Source of the DNA: Platerodrilus igneus
Taxonomy: Eukaryota > Arthropoda > Insecta > Coleoptera > Lycidae
Direction: 5' to 3'
Assembly: GCA_036346225.1 (NCBI GenBank)
Contig: JARFIW010000003.1
Span: forward strand, 434,001 to 498,000
Length of the DNA stretch: 64,000 bases
Positions 11,581 through 23,879 of the stretch are shown piece after piece. A program made the translations under genes and the position numbers. The first letter of the stretch is position 1. Each line of letters begins with the position of its first letter. The notes under the pieces are model-generated. The model searched no databases and was not told the origin of the DNA. It worked only from the letters and a program-made list of their open reading frames with translations.

Positions 11581-12596
11581 CTTCAGCATTACTACACTGT
11601 GTTATGAGGAACAATATTCTATTGGGAGAATTATTACTATTGCCAACAAAAATTTAAAAACAACCATAAAATTTTTAAGTAAAGTCTCAGGAAATTTTTT
11701 TTGTTAAAAATGATTTGGGTGAAGTACAATTATTGTAAATTTTTTATGTACCTATAGACTAAAATGGCAATATCCTCTTTAGCACTGATAATAATTTAAT
11801 GAAGAAAATCAAAATTGTTTACAGAATTTTTAAACTTAAAGCTAAACGTGTTTAAATGTACATAACATATATTGCTCTAATTTTCTTATATAATTTTTTA
11901 TGTTTATTTGTGTAGTTGCAAGTTGTAAATAACAGGTGTTTATCTTAATAAGTTTGTTATTGAAAATTAGAATGCGTCATTTTTATGATTTACAAGAGTC
12001 TTTATTTTGAGTGGCAATATCTGGTACCTTTAACTTGCAATTCTAGAATTTTTCTATTATAAAATGGCATTTATAAGTGCTCAGGAATACATTTTTTAAA
12101 ATGACCGACTTATAAGAAATATAACATAGACCATTTTTTACAGCACGAACCAATTCTTAAAGCTCAAATGAATTACTTGTTGTTTTTTTAATTTAGACGC
12201 TCAGATGATTTTTCATAATTTTTTATCATGTTTTTTAGCGACCGTCTTCTAATAATGGCAATTACTGGTATACTTACTCTACCGTGCGGACAAAGAAGGG
12301 AGCAACGTAGGTAGTCCGCACTGATTACCGCGACAAATAAAGACACGAAAAATTCTGTGCTAACTAACTCGCCGTAGATGGGGGTCAAAACAAAGAAAAA
12401 TCTTCAATACCGATTCGGTCCAGAGGATTTTACACATTTCTAGTGGAAGTTTGTCGTCATATTCTGATCATTCAACTTAATGCGCAGCCATTTTGATTAT
12501 ATAGTATTTGTGGTTGATTCAGTCTTCAATGCAGTCTCCCGTAAAAAAAATATACAAAAAAATCACACCACCATTTGTTGTTATAAAATAAATGTC

Positions 12597-12643
<47 letters not shown>

Positions 12644-15059
12644 AACAAAACAATCACTTGTTTACCATAATGATTCATCATTTTAAATTAGTCCTTCACT
12701 TCATGTTACGTTTGTTATTGTAGGATTAAAAACTGCCTGGTAACACTGGCTACATGTCATATCTCACTTGACGTTGTTTTTATGTTTCTAACATCAAACG
12801 AACACTTGTTTATCGAAAGATCACTAAAATTATCTGTGTTATAAGATAAACAAACTGTTCGGAAAAATACAACTCTTGTTTTAAAGGTAAACGACAACTT
12901 TAACTAAAAGTGCTGAAATTCTTTTAAAACCCAACACTTAATGAACGCCAGGAAAAACCATTTCACTCACTCCAGTTTACGTGTATGATGAGGAACTAGA
13001 AAGTATCATAAACTTGCATAGGTAAGAGATAAGAATATATACCACCAGACTTGTGGATTGAATGACGAACACGCATAGCTGGTTGCCTATCTACGGACTT
13101 GAAATTATAGCTATCGTAAATTTAATGATTGGAACTGTATGGTTTTTAAATTAAATCAAAGAAGTGGGAAATTTTTTAATGTTAAACGTAACAATTTCTT
13201 TTGCTGAAATTGAGGCCAGTGTTAATTCCATTAGAGAAAAACTAAATTTGTGCATAGCAAATGATGGCAACACTTTGAATATTTAGAAATTAGTAGGTAG
13301 CAAGTGATTTTATTTTTTTTGCGTTTTGTATATTTCCGTTATGAGTAATCTCAGTTTGATCATGTTTTATTATTTATGTTATTAAATATCTTTGTGCAAC
13401 GTTTTTACTTGTTACTTAGTTCTTAAAATAATTTTAGCAACATAATTTCTCTTACAATTTACTGGGTGATCCAATACTCGTCAAAATTTTTAATGAATAA
13501 TGTTTTTGGAATGACAAGGGATATCAGTTTGCTGTTTTGACAGCTCAGTAAGTTTCTTATTTGCCTTTTTGTAAGCTGCTTAGAGTTATAGCATTGCATT
13601 TGAAATTTCCCAGAAAAATCCTAAATAGGACTAGGTGTTACCTAACACCTTCTAGTTGCCGATTGAAAGATTAAATGTATTGTTGTTATTTGATTCTGAA
13701 ACGTACCTTTAATGCTTTTTACATGGAACCTACGTTTGTGAAAATCGGTGCAGCATTATGGAAGTTAGTCTTCTGTCTGTCATTGAATTTACACTTCCCT
13801 ATCACTTAAGAAGAGATGCTACAGAAAAAGGACTTAAATGAAAATTGTAGAATAGGGACACTGGTTTCTAATGTTGATATTTTTACCAACCTTAATTAGG
13901 AAATATTATATAAAGAACGCAATTATATTTTGTAAGTGATAGATTGCACCACCTAGCAGAAAACTACAGACTTAAAAAACATTTTTTAGCATTTTTAGCG
14001 TCGAATTTGTTATAAGATTTTCCCCAAATTTTAGAGCATACGATTTTCGAGATACGACCGGTCGTCTCCTTTAATGTATCGTCATGTCCATGCTTGATTA
14101 CATTACTTGAAGATTATAATGATTTCTTTGTAAAAATAATTAAACGCTTTACTTAATTATTGCACAATGAATAATATAATAAATATAATTTTTGTTTTTT
14201 AAATTTTGCTTCGCACCTTATTTTATTACTGGACATATTACGATTCAAAAGAACTAGTCACTTCCTTTATGTGCTATATAAGTAATAAATGGGATTTTCA
14301 CTTTTCATCTTTAGAAAATTCCTTTTTTCTTTGAGAAATTGGTGTACTTATGTTAGAGCATGAATACTTTTGCAGGAATCAAAATTTCAACTAATTTCAT
14401 ATAAGTGGAGTAAAAATGACACGTTTTTTCAAAAATTACACTCAAATGGGGCCTTAAAAGGTTTTGCACTAGGGCGCCAGAAAAAAAACCCTGTGTATGA
14501 CAAACATTTTCTTTTTACCTCCTTTCGGATGAACGATAATGCCTCCTAGCTTGCAGAAAGCCCAATGCTTTGGCACGATTCTAAATTTTCATAATCGGTC
14601 ATTTTGTCTAGTGGCATTAATGAATATTCGTAGCGATAGAAGTAGACCGATATAAAATAAAAATAGCTTATATGTAAGGTCATGCTATTGACCTTTCTCA
14701 ACATGATCTTGAATTTATTTTAGTGATATGTCGTTAAACTCTAAAAATTCCGTGAGGATAATTGTTACATTTCCGTATTGTAACAATTAATAGCTGGACA
14801 CTGAAATCAAATAACTAAAGCTAAACGTTACCGTTGGCAATTATAATTAAGTAAAGTAATGCCCTGAGACTCATATCGTCTATAAGCTTCTTATCGCTCT
14901 CATTTATTATTGAAATAAAACATTGTACCATGCAGGGGTTAACCACAGATAGTGAGTGTGCATTCATTGACCAGCTCATACACAATGACTGTCGATTTTT
15001 ACTGTAGTTATATCTTATACAGTTAGCTTTAACAACTAATTAATATTTTTTAAGGGCAT
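11581..15059. other. Region upstream of first Ano10 coding exon
   Basis: AT-rich DNA with no recognised element except the (TA)n at 12598-12640. The promoter and any non-coding first exon of Ano10 should lie in or before this stretch. The slightly GC-richer patch near 12240-12480 is a weak candidate, but nothing in it is decisive. Confidence 0.3.
12598..12640. repeat. (TA)n microsatellite
   Basis: About 21 TA dinucleotides without the CACAG shoulder seen at several other tracts. Confidence 0.95.
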
Positions 15060-15269
15060 ATGTCAAAACAGCGGCTTCCCGATGGAGAACCTAGTTCTCG
15101 AGAAGCTGGAGACGATGATACTGTTGAACCGCAATCGTGTATTATTGTAAGATTTAATCCGAAAATAAACCAAAATGCTTTGGAATGGTTAGTGGGTAAA
15201 ATAATGGCAATGCGTCGAGATGGAGGAGCTGAATTAATTGCATGTATACAGCCTTACAATCCTAAAGAG
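15060..15269 (+). CDS. Ano10: Anoctamin-10, coding exon 1 (start)
   Basis: Encodes the first 70 residues of an ANO10/TMEM16K-type protein, a member of the ten-TM anoctamin family. Human ANO10 is an ER scramblase at membrane contact sites. The ATG at 15060 follows a TTTTTTAAG|GGCAT acceptor-like context, so an upstream non-coding exon is likely. Residues 25-63 (SCIIVRFNPK...WLVGKIMAMRRDGGAEL) align with the family N-terminal ferredoxin-like cytosolic domain, whose hallmark is a WL..+I...+DGGA segment. The exon ends in GAG before a consensus donor (GTAAGAAA) in phase 0, matching the phase of the next exon. The gene continues over about 43 kb in this window and beyond its right edge. Orthology is strong; function is inferred from the family. 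Confidence 0.9.
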
Positions 15270-15717
15270 GTAAGAAATGTAATTTTAACGTTATTGATAT
15301 ATAATTGCATCTAGTCTGGAGCGACTTAAGTTAAATAGGGTACAGTAAAATGAGGGAACTTCGACATGTTTTGAGCATATTTTGCCTTCTCCACAGGACA
15401 CTAACCACTTTAGAACCGTCGCTGATATGCCATCATAACAATTGATGTTTTGGCTCTTTATTACCAAAAAGTTTTTTCCTCCACCCCCACCCTACCTTCT
15501 TTTTTTAAAGTTCTGTCCTGTATAAATTATTATAATTAACGAATGATAGATATTAATAAACAGTCTGAACCGTAAATAAAGCAAATGTGTCAACAAAAAT
15601 CATATTTGCATAAACTTTTTATTATAGTCATAAAAACAGTATAAAAATAGGTACCTATCAAAACTAAACATCATATTTCTATAACTATAAACTATAGAAG
15701 CAATCTATCCAAATAAT
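15270..15717. other. Start of Ano10 intron 1, unique sequence
   Basis: Non-coding intron sequence after the donor at 15270. No recognisable element before the pogo remnant. Confidence 0.5.
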
Positions 15718-17082
15718 CTACCTGGCTAGGTAAGTATATATAAAAATAGAACATAAAAAATGTATGTATTTTATTCGTCTTCGAAGCATGCGGCGCATTT
15801 GTAGCTCAATTGCTTGGAATCCGCGTTGCAATGTCCACACGCCCATTTTCCACAAATCACACACTTGATCCAGGCATTCTGATTTGTGTACTCGGAGAAT
15901 TGTATCAGACAAATGGAACATGAACTGCAAGTATGGCATTCGTACTGAGGGTTATTCGAGCCAAGGCTGCAAACCCCACACACCCCTGCAAACAAAAAGC
16001 ACAACAAATCCAGTCTTTGTCGTCAGTATAATTTGCATAAGAACAAGTGCATACAGAGCAGAAAGAGTCGTCATTATTGTCTGTAATTCTGTTTTTTGTT
16101 CCACGAACGGTCGATGGTCCAGGCTCATTAACTTTCATTTTAATTTTGGGTTCAAGCTTATCACTTTTAGGTTTAGAACGGCTGTTTCAGATGACGTTAC
16201 TCGCATTGGTTTGCCTGGTCTGGTTGTGATTTTTTTCCCTCTCTTAGAAGGCATTATAGATTTTTGCTATATCCTCTTGACTCCTTTAGAAACTCTCGTA
16301 GACTTGAATCTATAGGTCCCTTTCGGAATTAGATGTTTTGCTAGGAATTTTTACTAACACCGTTTCAGGACTAAAGAGGCTTAGGCGTGTTGTCTGAAAA
16401 CCAGATTGTAGATTTTTAGCAGCATTTTCTTTAGGTGACACCATAATCGATTTAGCAAATTTGGAAATTGCTCTTTGGAAATGCTCTCCGTTCGACGACT
16501 TTCCTTCCTCCATGAATCTTAGGTGTCTCGCCATTTCCGTTTCGTAGGAGCAAAGAAACTCACATCGAGGGGCTGCATTAAGTGAGTTGAATTAGCTGGT
16601 AATGGAGTCATATAAATATTATTATTAGCTAATGTTGCTTCAATAACGCGGGGAGAAAATTATGACGCGAGGTTATCTCCAATTACAACTTTTTTTTGCT
16701 CTGGGGTGCTATTAGTGTTTATGTGGGGCATCAAAATTTGAAAAAACCGCGTCTCAAATGTAGTCATATCAAACCAACCACTTGGCGTAACATCATACAC
16801 TGTACCCACAGGACCACCAGACGTCCAATTTTCGTACAAGTGCTGTGCCTTGTAAACCACCATGGGAGGCAACAAGTTGCTCTTAGCTGTTCCGCATACC
16901 ATCAAACTCACAGATGTTCTAGAGTGCTCCTGGACACGCTCCACTCTTTTAGTCCTCTGGGAACCAACACTATTTTTGCACCAGGATCATCAATTATGTT
17001 GGTCTTATCGTACTTACAGATATGATCGGGCAAAACATTTTCTAAGGCACCTTTAATGTTGTTAAAAAATTCCGTTAGCTCA

Positions 17083-17094
17083 GGTTTACTTACA
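17083..17094. repeat. Target-site duplication, left copy
   Basis: GGTTTACTTACA, identical to 18034-18045. Removing the intervening DNA restores the pogo reading frame. Confidence 0.85.
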
Positions 17095-18033
17095 TTATAA
17101 TGTAGTTAAGGGCCGCTATGCTTGCGGCCACGTTCCCAATGCTCCACCCGAAGGTACTATATTGGGTTTAAACGCGAAAAGTAAACGTGCTTCAAATTTA
17201 ATCTAACTTCAGGTTAATCAATACTAAATACAGATCTAACAAACTGAAACTAAAAATAGGGTTTAAAGAATGGTATCCCTAGCGTTGATTCTGGAATTAG
17301 CCCGATCCACAAGATACAAGCAAAAATGAATGGGGAGGGATCCGTAATACCGGATAGCAGCTGCCAGCTCTGCTTACCGGTTCGACCTGAAGAGTCGTCT
17401 TAAAACTAACCAAATCTAGCTAGCTAATATTAAAAATGGATTCAAATTTTCTAAGCATTCGCCAAATGTTTAATAGTGAATCCAGCTATTTTGTCCGTTC
17501 TATATATTTACAAATTCGTCCTCCCTGGTCTAAGTATTTATTCAAATTTCATCCTAAATTTATTCCTAACATTCCCTATCATTCCCTAACTGACATATTA
17601 TAAGTACAATCTTCTTTCCTATATATACTGCCACCCAAAAATTGGCGGCAGAACGTCTAGCAAATAAAATCAAGTCACAGAGCAAAAATACAGGCGAAAA
17701 TATAAAATAAGTATAAATATAATGTAAGTATATAAATAAACATAAAATAAATATATAAATAAATTAATAAATATCTAAATAAGCAAAAGCATGCAACAGT
17801 GCATAAATTAGCAAAAGCATCGCCCAAATTATCAGTTGCACTCGCATATGCATTATGATGGCTAGCACCTTTACGCACAAAACATGCTTGTTAGATTATT
17901 TCAAAATCTCCTTATTAATACAAGTTAATGCTTATGCGAGTATAGCCGCCACAGTTTTAATCCTACCGCGTATATAAATTTCCCAAGCATCCAAAGATCT
18001 GGTCGTCTTCTTACGTCTATTGGTATCTTACCC
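17095..18033. mobile_element. 939-bp insertion of unknown family in pogo transposase
   Basis: The boundaries are set by the 12-bp duplication GGTTTACTTACA and by continuity of the pogo protein on both sides. Inside are a hairpin-like GGGCCGCTATGCTTGCGGCC stretch near the left end (about 17110), a purine/pyrimidine-mixed middle and an A/T-rich ATAAATAT run at 17700-17790. There is no recognised coding sequence and no obvious tRNA boxes. The 12-bp target duplication suits target-primed retroposition more than a cut-and-paste element. Confidence 0.7.
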
Positions 18034-18045
18034 GGTTTACTTACA
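18034..18045. repeat. Target-site duplication, right copy
   Basis: GGTTTACTTACA, the partner of 17083-17094. Confidence 0.85.
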
Positions 18046-18579
18046 GTAGCTCGTTGACGTTTTATGTTGGTAGCCAAGCGGCTAGTCAGATTGTTCCTTG
18101 GAACAAAGGCATGTATAAAATCTATACCGGGTTGATTGTTCATCTATTCCTTAATGGTCCTGCCCTGCTTAGTACTAAATTTTGCTATCGCTTGACGAAT
18201 ATCTTGGTGTATCATTGAAAAGCCCCAATCGTTTACCGTATCAAGTATTTTTGCTATTAAATATTCTTTATCACTAGTTAACACACTGCTACGTTTATTT
18301 TGAATCCCGTACATTTTTTTTCTGCTAATAAGAAATACGCGGTCTAATAATTTTCAACTTAAATCCCTTTGGCATTAAAAACAAAAATTAAATCAGTAAA
18401 TTGAAATAACCCTTTCACGTGTTAATTCATCTATCTATTTGTATAAATTCGATTCCTATTGTTACGTCCTAGAGCCTAATTAATAATAAATACTCCTTCT
18501 AATAATTCCTCACCGTAAAGTTTATGCAAAAATTAAACAGGCGATAACTGGTTCTAGGTATCTGATAATTGATTCTTAT

Positions 18580-20113
18580 GTGTTTTGCATTGAAAGCCTC
18601 GTCGAATTAAAGCCGCGTATTATCCCAATAAATCGTTTTTCTCTTACGCCTACGAGTAGATCCGATACTTCTTCCGTGCGGTCTACTGTTGTTTCTCGTT
18701 GTTCTACTCCTACTCGTCAGGTCGTATGCTTTAATTGCAACCTGATCATATTTCGACACGTTGTACTTGTTCTCAAGTAGTCCATTTCCATGGTTGCGGA
18801 CATAAGGGAGTTTCTCGCCGCAACTGTCCAAACTGTCACCCTACTACTAATAATAGGTCTTCGAATAATCTTTCAAATTCTGCCCTCGCCTCTAGATGTC
18901 TAATTTCTTCTGTTCTTCACTCTACGTTCTCTTCTGTTCCTCATCTGGGTCATCGTGCTACTGCTATCAAAGCCTATCTTTCTTCGGCGAATACAGCTTC
19001 GAACAAAATTTCTTCTGTTTCTAGTTCTACATCCTATTCTACTCCTGCTTCTGCTCGCCCTACTTATTCACTCTCACCCAAAACTATGCCTCCACCACCA
19101 TCACAACCCATGCTTCGAATTAGTGACTTGCAGATAGCTTCTCAAGAGTTTGTTCCCGCTTTCTTAAACGATTCTACACAAAAATTTCCTGTTGTGTCTG
19201 CAAGCGCACAGGTCTTATTGGGTCAGCGAGGCTCCTGTTGATGTCCATGGAGCTGTATCGTTAATGTCTGTTGCTGCTACTGTCAAGATTTTACATGTTC
19301 CTGCTTTCTTAAATAGTTCTACTCAAGAAATTTCGGTCGTGTCTACAATAACAGCCGCAGCTGAAGTGAAGATAATTTCTAATATGGATAGAGAAGGTCC
19401 GTGTTGAGGTTAGTGAGCCCGTAGATATAACGCGTGCTGCTGTCGTTGTCAAAGTTTTACCTGATCTTGTTTCGTTACCTACTCTTACTCATTTTTCTCA
19501 TGCTGACAAAATGGTACTTGCTTCTGTTCTTTTAGCTAAGGTTGGTGACATCCTAGTTGATGTCCTGTTATCTAATGTTGACGAAGGTCAACCTGATTCT
19601 GCTTTCTCATCTATGGTGTGTGAAGTTCTTCCTGATACTGTTTGTTCTTGAAAGGTGGATATTCCTACTTCTAGTCTTTTATATAACATAGATCAAATTT
19701 TATCTGTTACTATCCCTTTATCAAACATACCTGAAGTGTGCTCTGCTTGTGTTTTTCTTCGTAAAGTTTATTCCCGTACAGCCAATACTTTTTCTTTTTC
19801 TACCGTGGATATTCTGACAACCCATGATTTTTCTCTTTCTACCGTTGACTTTCTTACCTCCAATCCTAATGACAAACAACTTTCTTCCTTAACTCGTTTC
19901 GAGTTTTCTAAACTACCCGTTTCACCTCCTATATCGCGTGCTGCCCCTACTACACCCCCTGCTGTTCCTGTTTGGCAGAAAACTGCCCAAAAGAAACAGA
20001 CATTATTCTATGCTCCTCCCGAACCGGAAGATGTATTTCGGCGAAATCCTAATGTTCTTGATTTTGTTTTGTTCTCCTTCTGGCGGCGCAAACGTCTTAA
20101 GCCCAATATCTAG
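18580..20113 (+). pseudogene. Retrotransposon gag-like remnant with CCHC knuckles
   Basis: The strand and family are inferred from a double zinc-knuckle block at about 18725-18840: CFNC at the end of one frame, then a one-base shift into PDHISTRC, followed by HGCGHKGVSRRNCPNC. The spacing resembles gag knuckles of gypsy-type elements, including the one at 42913-44274 in this window. Downstream, 18850-20113 is Ser/Thr/Pro-rich in changing frames (for example 19655-20113 ends WQKTAQKKQTLFYAPPEPED...) with several stops. No protease or RT follows, so this is a decayed or 3'-truncated element. A non-LTR ORF1 is an alternative reading. Confidence 0.55.
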
Positions 20114-20228
20114 TCCTCGTGCTCAAATTCTTATGCCGACTTTGCTCTCCTTCGAACATGATTTTTGGACATTACGATTTCGGTGTACTTCCCGGTTTTG
20201 CCGGGTTTTCTTTCGTTTACTTTCTTTT

Positions 20229-20320
20229 TCTTTCACCCCGTGTGAGTCCGGGAATAGAATAGTCCCATGGGTACGACCTTCCTGTCGTAAGAGGCGACTT
20301 CAGCGGTCCAACACATACAC
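20229..20320 (+). repeat. Retroposon 3'-end-like repeat, copy 1
   Basis: CCGGGAATAGAATAGTCCCAT...CCTGTCGTAAGAGGCGACTTCAGCGGTCC, followed by an ACACATACAC run. It is duplicated at 20393-20490. The unit followed by a simple repeat looks like the 3' end of a non-LTR element. Confidence 0.65.
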
Positions 20321-20392
20321 ATACACATACTCCATAAACGCACACACTTCATACATCCACACATTTCTGTTTGGTGCTCCTTTCCTTTGTTC

Positions 20393-20490
20393 TTTTCTTT
20401 CACCCGTGTGGGTCCGGAAATAGAATAGCCCCATGGTACGACCTGCCTGTTGTAAGAGGCGACTACAGCGGTCCAACACATACACACACG
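20393..20490 (+). repeat. Retroposon 3'-end-like repeat, copy 2
   Basis: A second copy of the 20229-20320 unit (GGTCCGGAAATAGAATAGCC...GTAAGAGGCGACTACAGCGG), also ending in ACACAC-rich DNA, about 165 bp downstream and in the same orientation. Confidence 0.65.
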
Positions 20491-21220
20491 CACACTTTAT
20501 ACACGCATAACACATACACACGCACTTCTTACACATCAACACACACATCTCCACACACGCGCACGCACACGCACCCACCTACTTGTACATAACTACACTG
20601 GGATTCTGTTTTATTTTCTTTTATACGATTCTGAGAGTTTTTTTTTGTTTTGTACTTGGTGTTGGTGTTATCCTTTTTGGTTTTTTCTTTTTTCTCTCGT
20701 TCCTTTTGTTCCACTTTCCTTTCCCTATCCTTTTGCTGGTCTTCCTTGCTGTCGGTCCCTAATCCGATTATGTTTCGTCCATCCGCTCCTATTGTAGGTG
20801 CTTTCTAGTCCGTCTTTCTTTCTTCTGAAGCCACGACTCAGTCGACTGTAGGACTAGTTAGCATTTTTTTCTTCGTTTCTTCGACTTTGACTACCACAGT
20901 TGATATTACATCGTTTCTTTAATCAGCACTCCTCCTCTCTTCCTCTCGTTCTATCTTGTTGTTTCCTTACATACTTGAGGCTTGACCTTTGGGTCCTGTT
21001 TTGGCTTACACTGTTGGTTTTTCTTCCTCGTTTCGTTTCTCCTTTTGAGGTCGAAGACTTTTCTGTTTCTTTACAAGAAACATCCGTCTTGACGACTTTT
21101 CTTCAATTCTGAGGCCATTCCACCTTAGTCCTTCTTGATTGTGCACACCAGTCCTTCCTTCCTTTCTTCCTTTTTGGTTTTTCTTTCTCTTCCTCTCTTC
21201 TATTATTGGTCCGTCAAGCC
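20491..21220. repeat. CA-rich then CT-rich low-complexity DNA
   Basis: 20491-20580 is an (AC)n-rich tract. 20600-21220 is strongly T/C-rich on this strand. Open frames through it on both strands are composition-driven and show no domain. Confidence 0.6.
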
Positions 21221-22360
21221 GGACGAGAGTTATTTTTTTTTGGGTTTGCTCTTTGTATAAGCTATGTTCTATTCGTCTATCCCTATAACTCATTCTCAAT
21301 TTTTTTGAGTATTTCGAACATTTTTTTCTATTTTACATTGTCGAATGCTTTTCTCTGATCTACAAACTCTATATACACGCTTTCCCTTTTTTCTATGGTT
21401 TTCTCCATTATCACTCTCAGAGCGAAAATAGCCTCTTATGTTCCCCTGTTTAGCCTAAACCCAAATTGATCTTTTCCTAGTATTTTTTAAACTCGTTTTT
21501 TCATTCGTCTTAATACAATTCTAGTTAATATTTTTGACACGTATGCTGTCAAACTTATTGTTCGAAAATTTTCACATCTATCCACGCCTTTCTTTTTTGG
21601 TATAGATACTATGATGTTACGTTTGAAATCTTTGGGTATCCCGCCTATCTAGCTGGAAGAGACATTCTGTCATTGCTTGTCCAGCGGTTTTTAGAATTTC
21701 TGCTTGTACTTTATCTGTACCCGGCGCCATACCATATTTCAGATTCTTTAATGCTAATTCAAACTTTTCTTGCAGTATAGGATATCCGAAGTCATCATTT
21801 TCAATGTCTGATTCCTGTTCCAATGCTGTTAGTTCCTCTCCTGCATGTAAATTCCCTATATATTCTTGCCATCTAACCATTTTCTATAATGACGTAACCT
21901 CCCGCGTTCTTTATATTTTTGCTATACAGTTTTATATCCCTAGAATTCGTTCTAATTAGTTTGTATGCTTCATCTGTATTTCCTATTTCCATCTTAGTTT
22001 GTACTTCTTTGCACTTTTTATCAATCCATTGTTCTTTAGCTTTCCTGCATTTGCGCCATTTTATGACTTTGTATCTCTGTTTCCCTGTTTTGTCTGATTT
22101 ATTTTTATTTCCTCTTTCTTCTATTAAATTCAGGATATCCTTTGTTATCCATGGTTTCTTATTTTCTTTTTGTGTATACCCCAGAATATTTTTGGCCGCC
22201 GTGTCTAAGCTGGATTTTATGTTATTCCATGCTGTTTCTACTTCTTTAGTATCAGTTATTTTCCCGATATCTTTCAGCAATTCATTTGACTTTTTCTCGA
22301 ATCTTTCTTGAATATCTTTATCTTTTAGTTTCTCAAACTCAAAGTACGTATCTCAACGTC
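21220..22360 (-). pseudogene. LINE (non-LTR) RT fragment, family B, copy 1
   Basis: Read leftwards on the minus strand. The linker between endonuclease and RT comes first (22280-21873, with ETAWNNIKSSLDTAA and a KKPWITKDIL block). Next is the RT N-terminal block (21880-21617, FELALKNLKYGMAPGTDKVQ, the AP.T/ID..Q signature). Palm-region pieces down to YRDRRIEHSLYKEQTQ (about 21280) follow in shifted frames. The FADD motif and the endonuclease are not present. The sequence is close to the family at 58830-60780, which supports calling both one LINE lineage. Confidence 0.78.
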
Positions 22361-22529
22361 CTTCATAAAATTATTCCGAATACTACGGAATGTTGAAATT
22401 GTAGTATAATTAATACAGCCAATAAAACTAATTTTTCTTTTAATTTTATAGCTAGCGAGACCGTTCCTGAAACATTTAAAATTTCTCTGTTGGCTAACTG
22501 ACATTATTCTGGCTTTGTTTCATCCAGTT

Positions 22530-23460
22530 TTCACCCTAATTTTGACAAGATGTTTCTGGCACTCTGTTTTAACATTGCATTCGTTGCTCTTGAGTCCAAG
22601 AGTGCCAAAAATTCAAAACCTAATATACTTATGTTGACACCCACACGTTCATCCTTTTTCGTTTGTTCAATGGCATGGTCAAGCATTACCTTATTCTTTT
22701 GAAACATTTCTTTCATTAAATTTTGTATTTTCATACTCGAATTATAGAAAGTATGAGACCCTAGACGACAGGTAAAAGCCTTTTCTACTAGTTTAAATAA
22801 TCCTTATTTTGATGACAACGTGGACATCGATTAAATGTGACGTTTTCTAATCCACATTTGTTACAATAGGATTGCCTTTCTTCGATTTCTACATTGCACT
22901 CGGTAATGACCAACCTAACCGCACTGATAACAAATCCGTCTTGTTTGGTCGATGTTCTGACTTTGGTGGTAATTTCGATTAATTAAAGTCAAATTATTGC
23001 TAACTTTTGCATTTCTAAGATTTGAGGTCTGTTGGTCTTTTTACTTTGTGAACCTGAGAGTTTCTGATAAGCTAAATATGTGTCCCACGCGTTTGCCTTC
23101 CTTGTCCGAGAAGTAAAATTTTCAATGGAAATCTTGTGGCGCTCTAATTTTTTCTCAACTTAATTCCTGTATTGAATTTATTTCCACTAAACTTAAAGAT
23201 GTCTGATAAAAAGGTAATATATTTTTACACAATATTTTTAACAGCTTCTTCACGGCGGAAGAAACTCATCTGTAATTTTTCCCAACACTTTATTCGCGCT
23301 GTACCAAATTAATGATTTTCCTGAAAAAAGATTACAGGCTTCTGAAAATAATTGCAAATCCAACTTATTTTTAGCTAATTTTAACTCTTTTACTTCTTCT
23401 AAAAATGAGTCTATTGATGTATCCCTTTGGAATGTTAATCTCCATTTTGAGGTGTGCCAT
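22530..23460 (-). pseudogene. Gypsy-type gag-protease remnant
   Basis: On the minus strand, in order: a capsid-like segment at about 23440-23270 (DSFLEEVKELK...LFSEACNLFSGKSLIWY), which resembles the capsid block of the intact gypsy gag in this window; a zinc knuckle CNKCGLENVTFNRCPRC at about 22870-22800; and a retroviral-type aspartic protease segment (FEFLALLDSRATNAML, 22640-22590), in which the active-site DSG is DSR. The frames are broken between blocks. It is a fossil distinct from the 36566-46367 element. Confidence 0.7.
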
Positions 23461-23469
23461 TATATACTA

Positions 23470-23690
23470 CTTATTCATCATTTTGTTTTCGACCGTACTT
23501 AAGGTCTGTTTGACGAAGCTCTAACTTCTTTTCTATTCTGTTCTAATCTAAAAAGTTCTACATACCCTTCACAACCTAAATATCTAATAATTTGACTAAT
23601 GTAGCTTGGTCTAGGTCTTCCTATACTCTTCTATCTTTTTCCTATCTACCTGGCTCCACATAGATATTAGCAACCTGATGGTTGTTATAG
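23470..23690 (-). pseudogene. LINE 3'-terminal fragment
   Basis: On the minus strand a C-terminal LINE segment (GRPRPSYISQIIRYLGCEGY, then RLEQNRKEVRASSNRP) runs into CGAAAACAAAATGATGAATAA. The end of this fragment and the end of the LINE at 23880-24092 match closely (AGAATAGAAAAGAA.TTAGAGC), so they belong to the same lineage. Only the 3' end remains. Confidence 0.65.
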
Positions 23691-23879
23691 AACTCCAACA
23701 TGTATACATGATTCCCATTTATAAGAATATGAAATATTACCTGGTTATTCCTCCAATAAAGGAAAAGTGTTAAATTATATGTTATGGTAAGGCTTAGGCA
23801 ACGCATCGCTACCAACATGCCAGACCGCTAACTAATTGCGAGTTATGTCATGGTGACATTTAGTTAACTGATTATTATT

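Larger units (their letters stand above)
15771..18350 (-). pseudogene. Pogo-type (DDE_1) transposase, interrupted
   Basis: Reading leftwards on the minus strand from about 18350, an N-terminal segment (DIRQAI...NNQPGIDFIHAF...NIKRQRATVSKP) resembles the DNA-binding part of pogo/JRK-like transposases. A 939-bp insertion (17095-18033) interrupts it. The frame resumes at about 17094 with ELTEFFNNIK, a YDKTNIIDDPG block carrying the first catalytic Asp region, SVSLMVCGTA and NLLPPMVVYKAQHL, and a SGWFDMTTFE segment (16944-16660). There the second Asp should lie in VVIGDN. A C-terminal part (16534-16310) and a Cys/His-rich zinc-finger tail (16138-15771, repeated CxxC pairs) follow in shifted frames. 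Several frameshifts are present, so it is inactive. It lies in Ano10 intron 1 in antisense. Confidence 0.82.

Noticed and set aside
20595..21112. Protein-coding frames in the CT-rich tract
   Set aside because: Leu/Phe/Ser or Lys/Glu-rich frames on opposite strands come from base composition.
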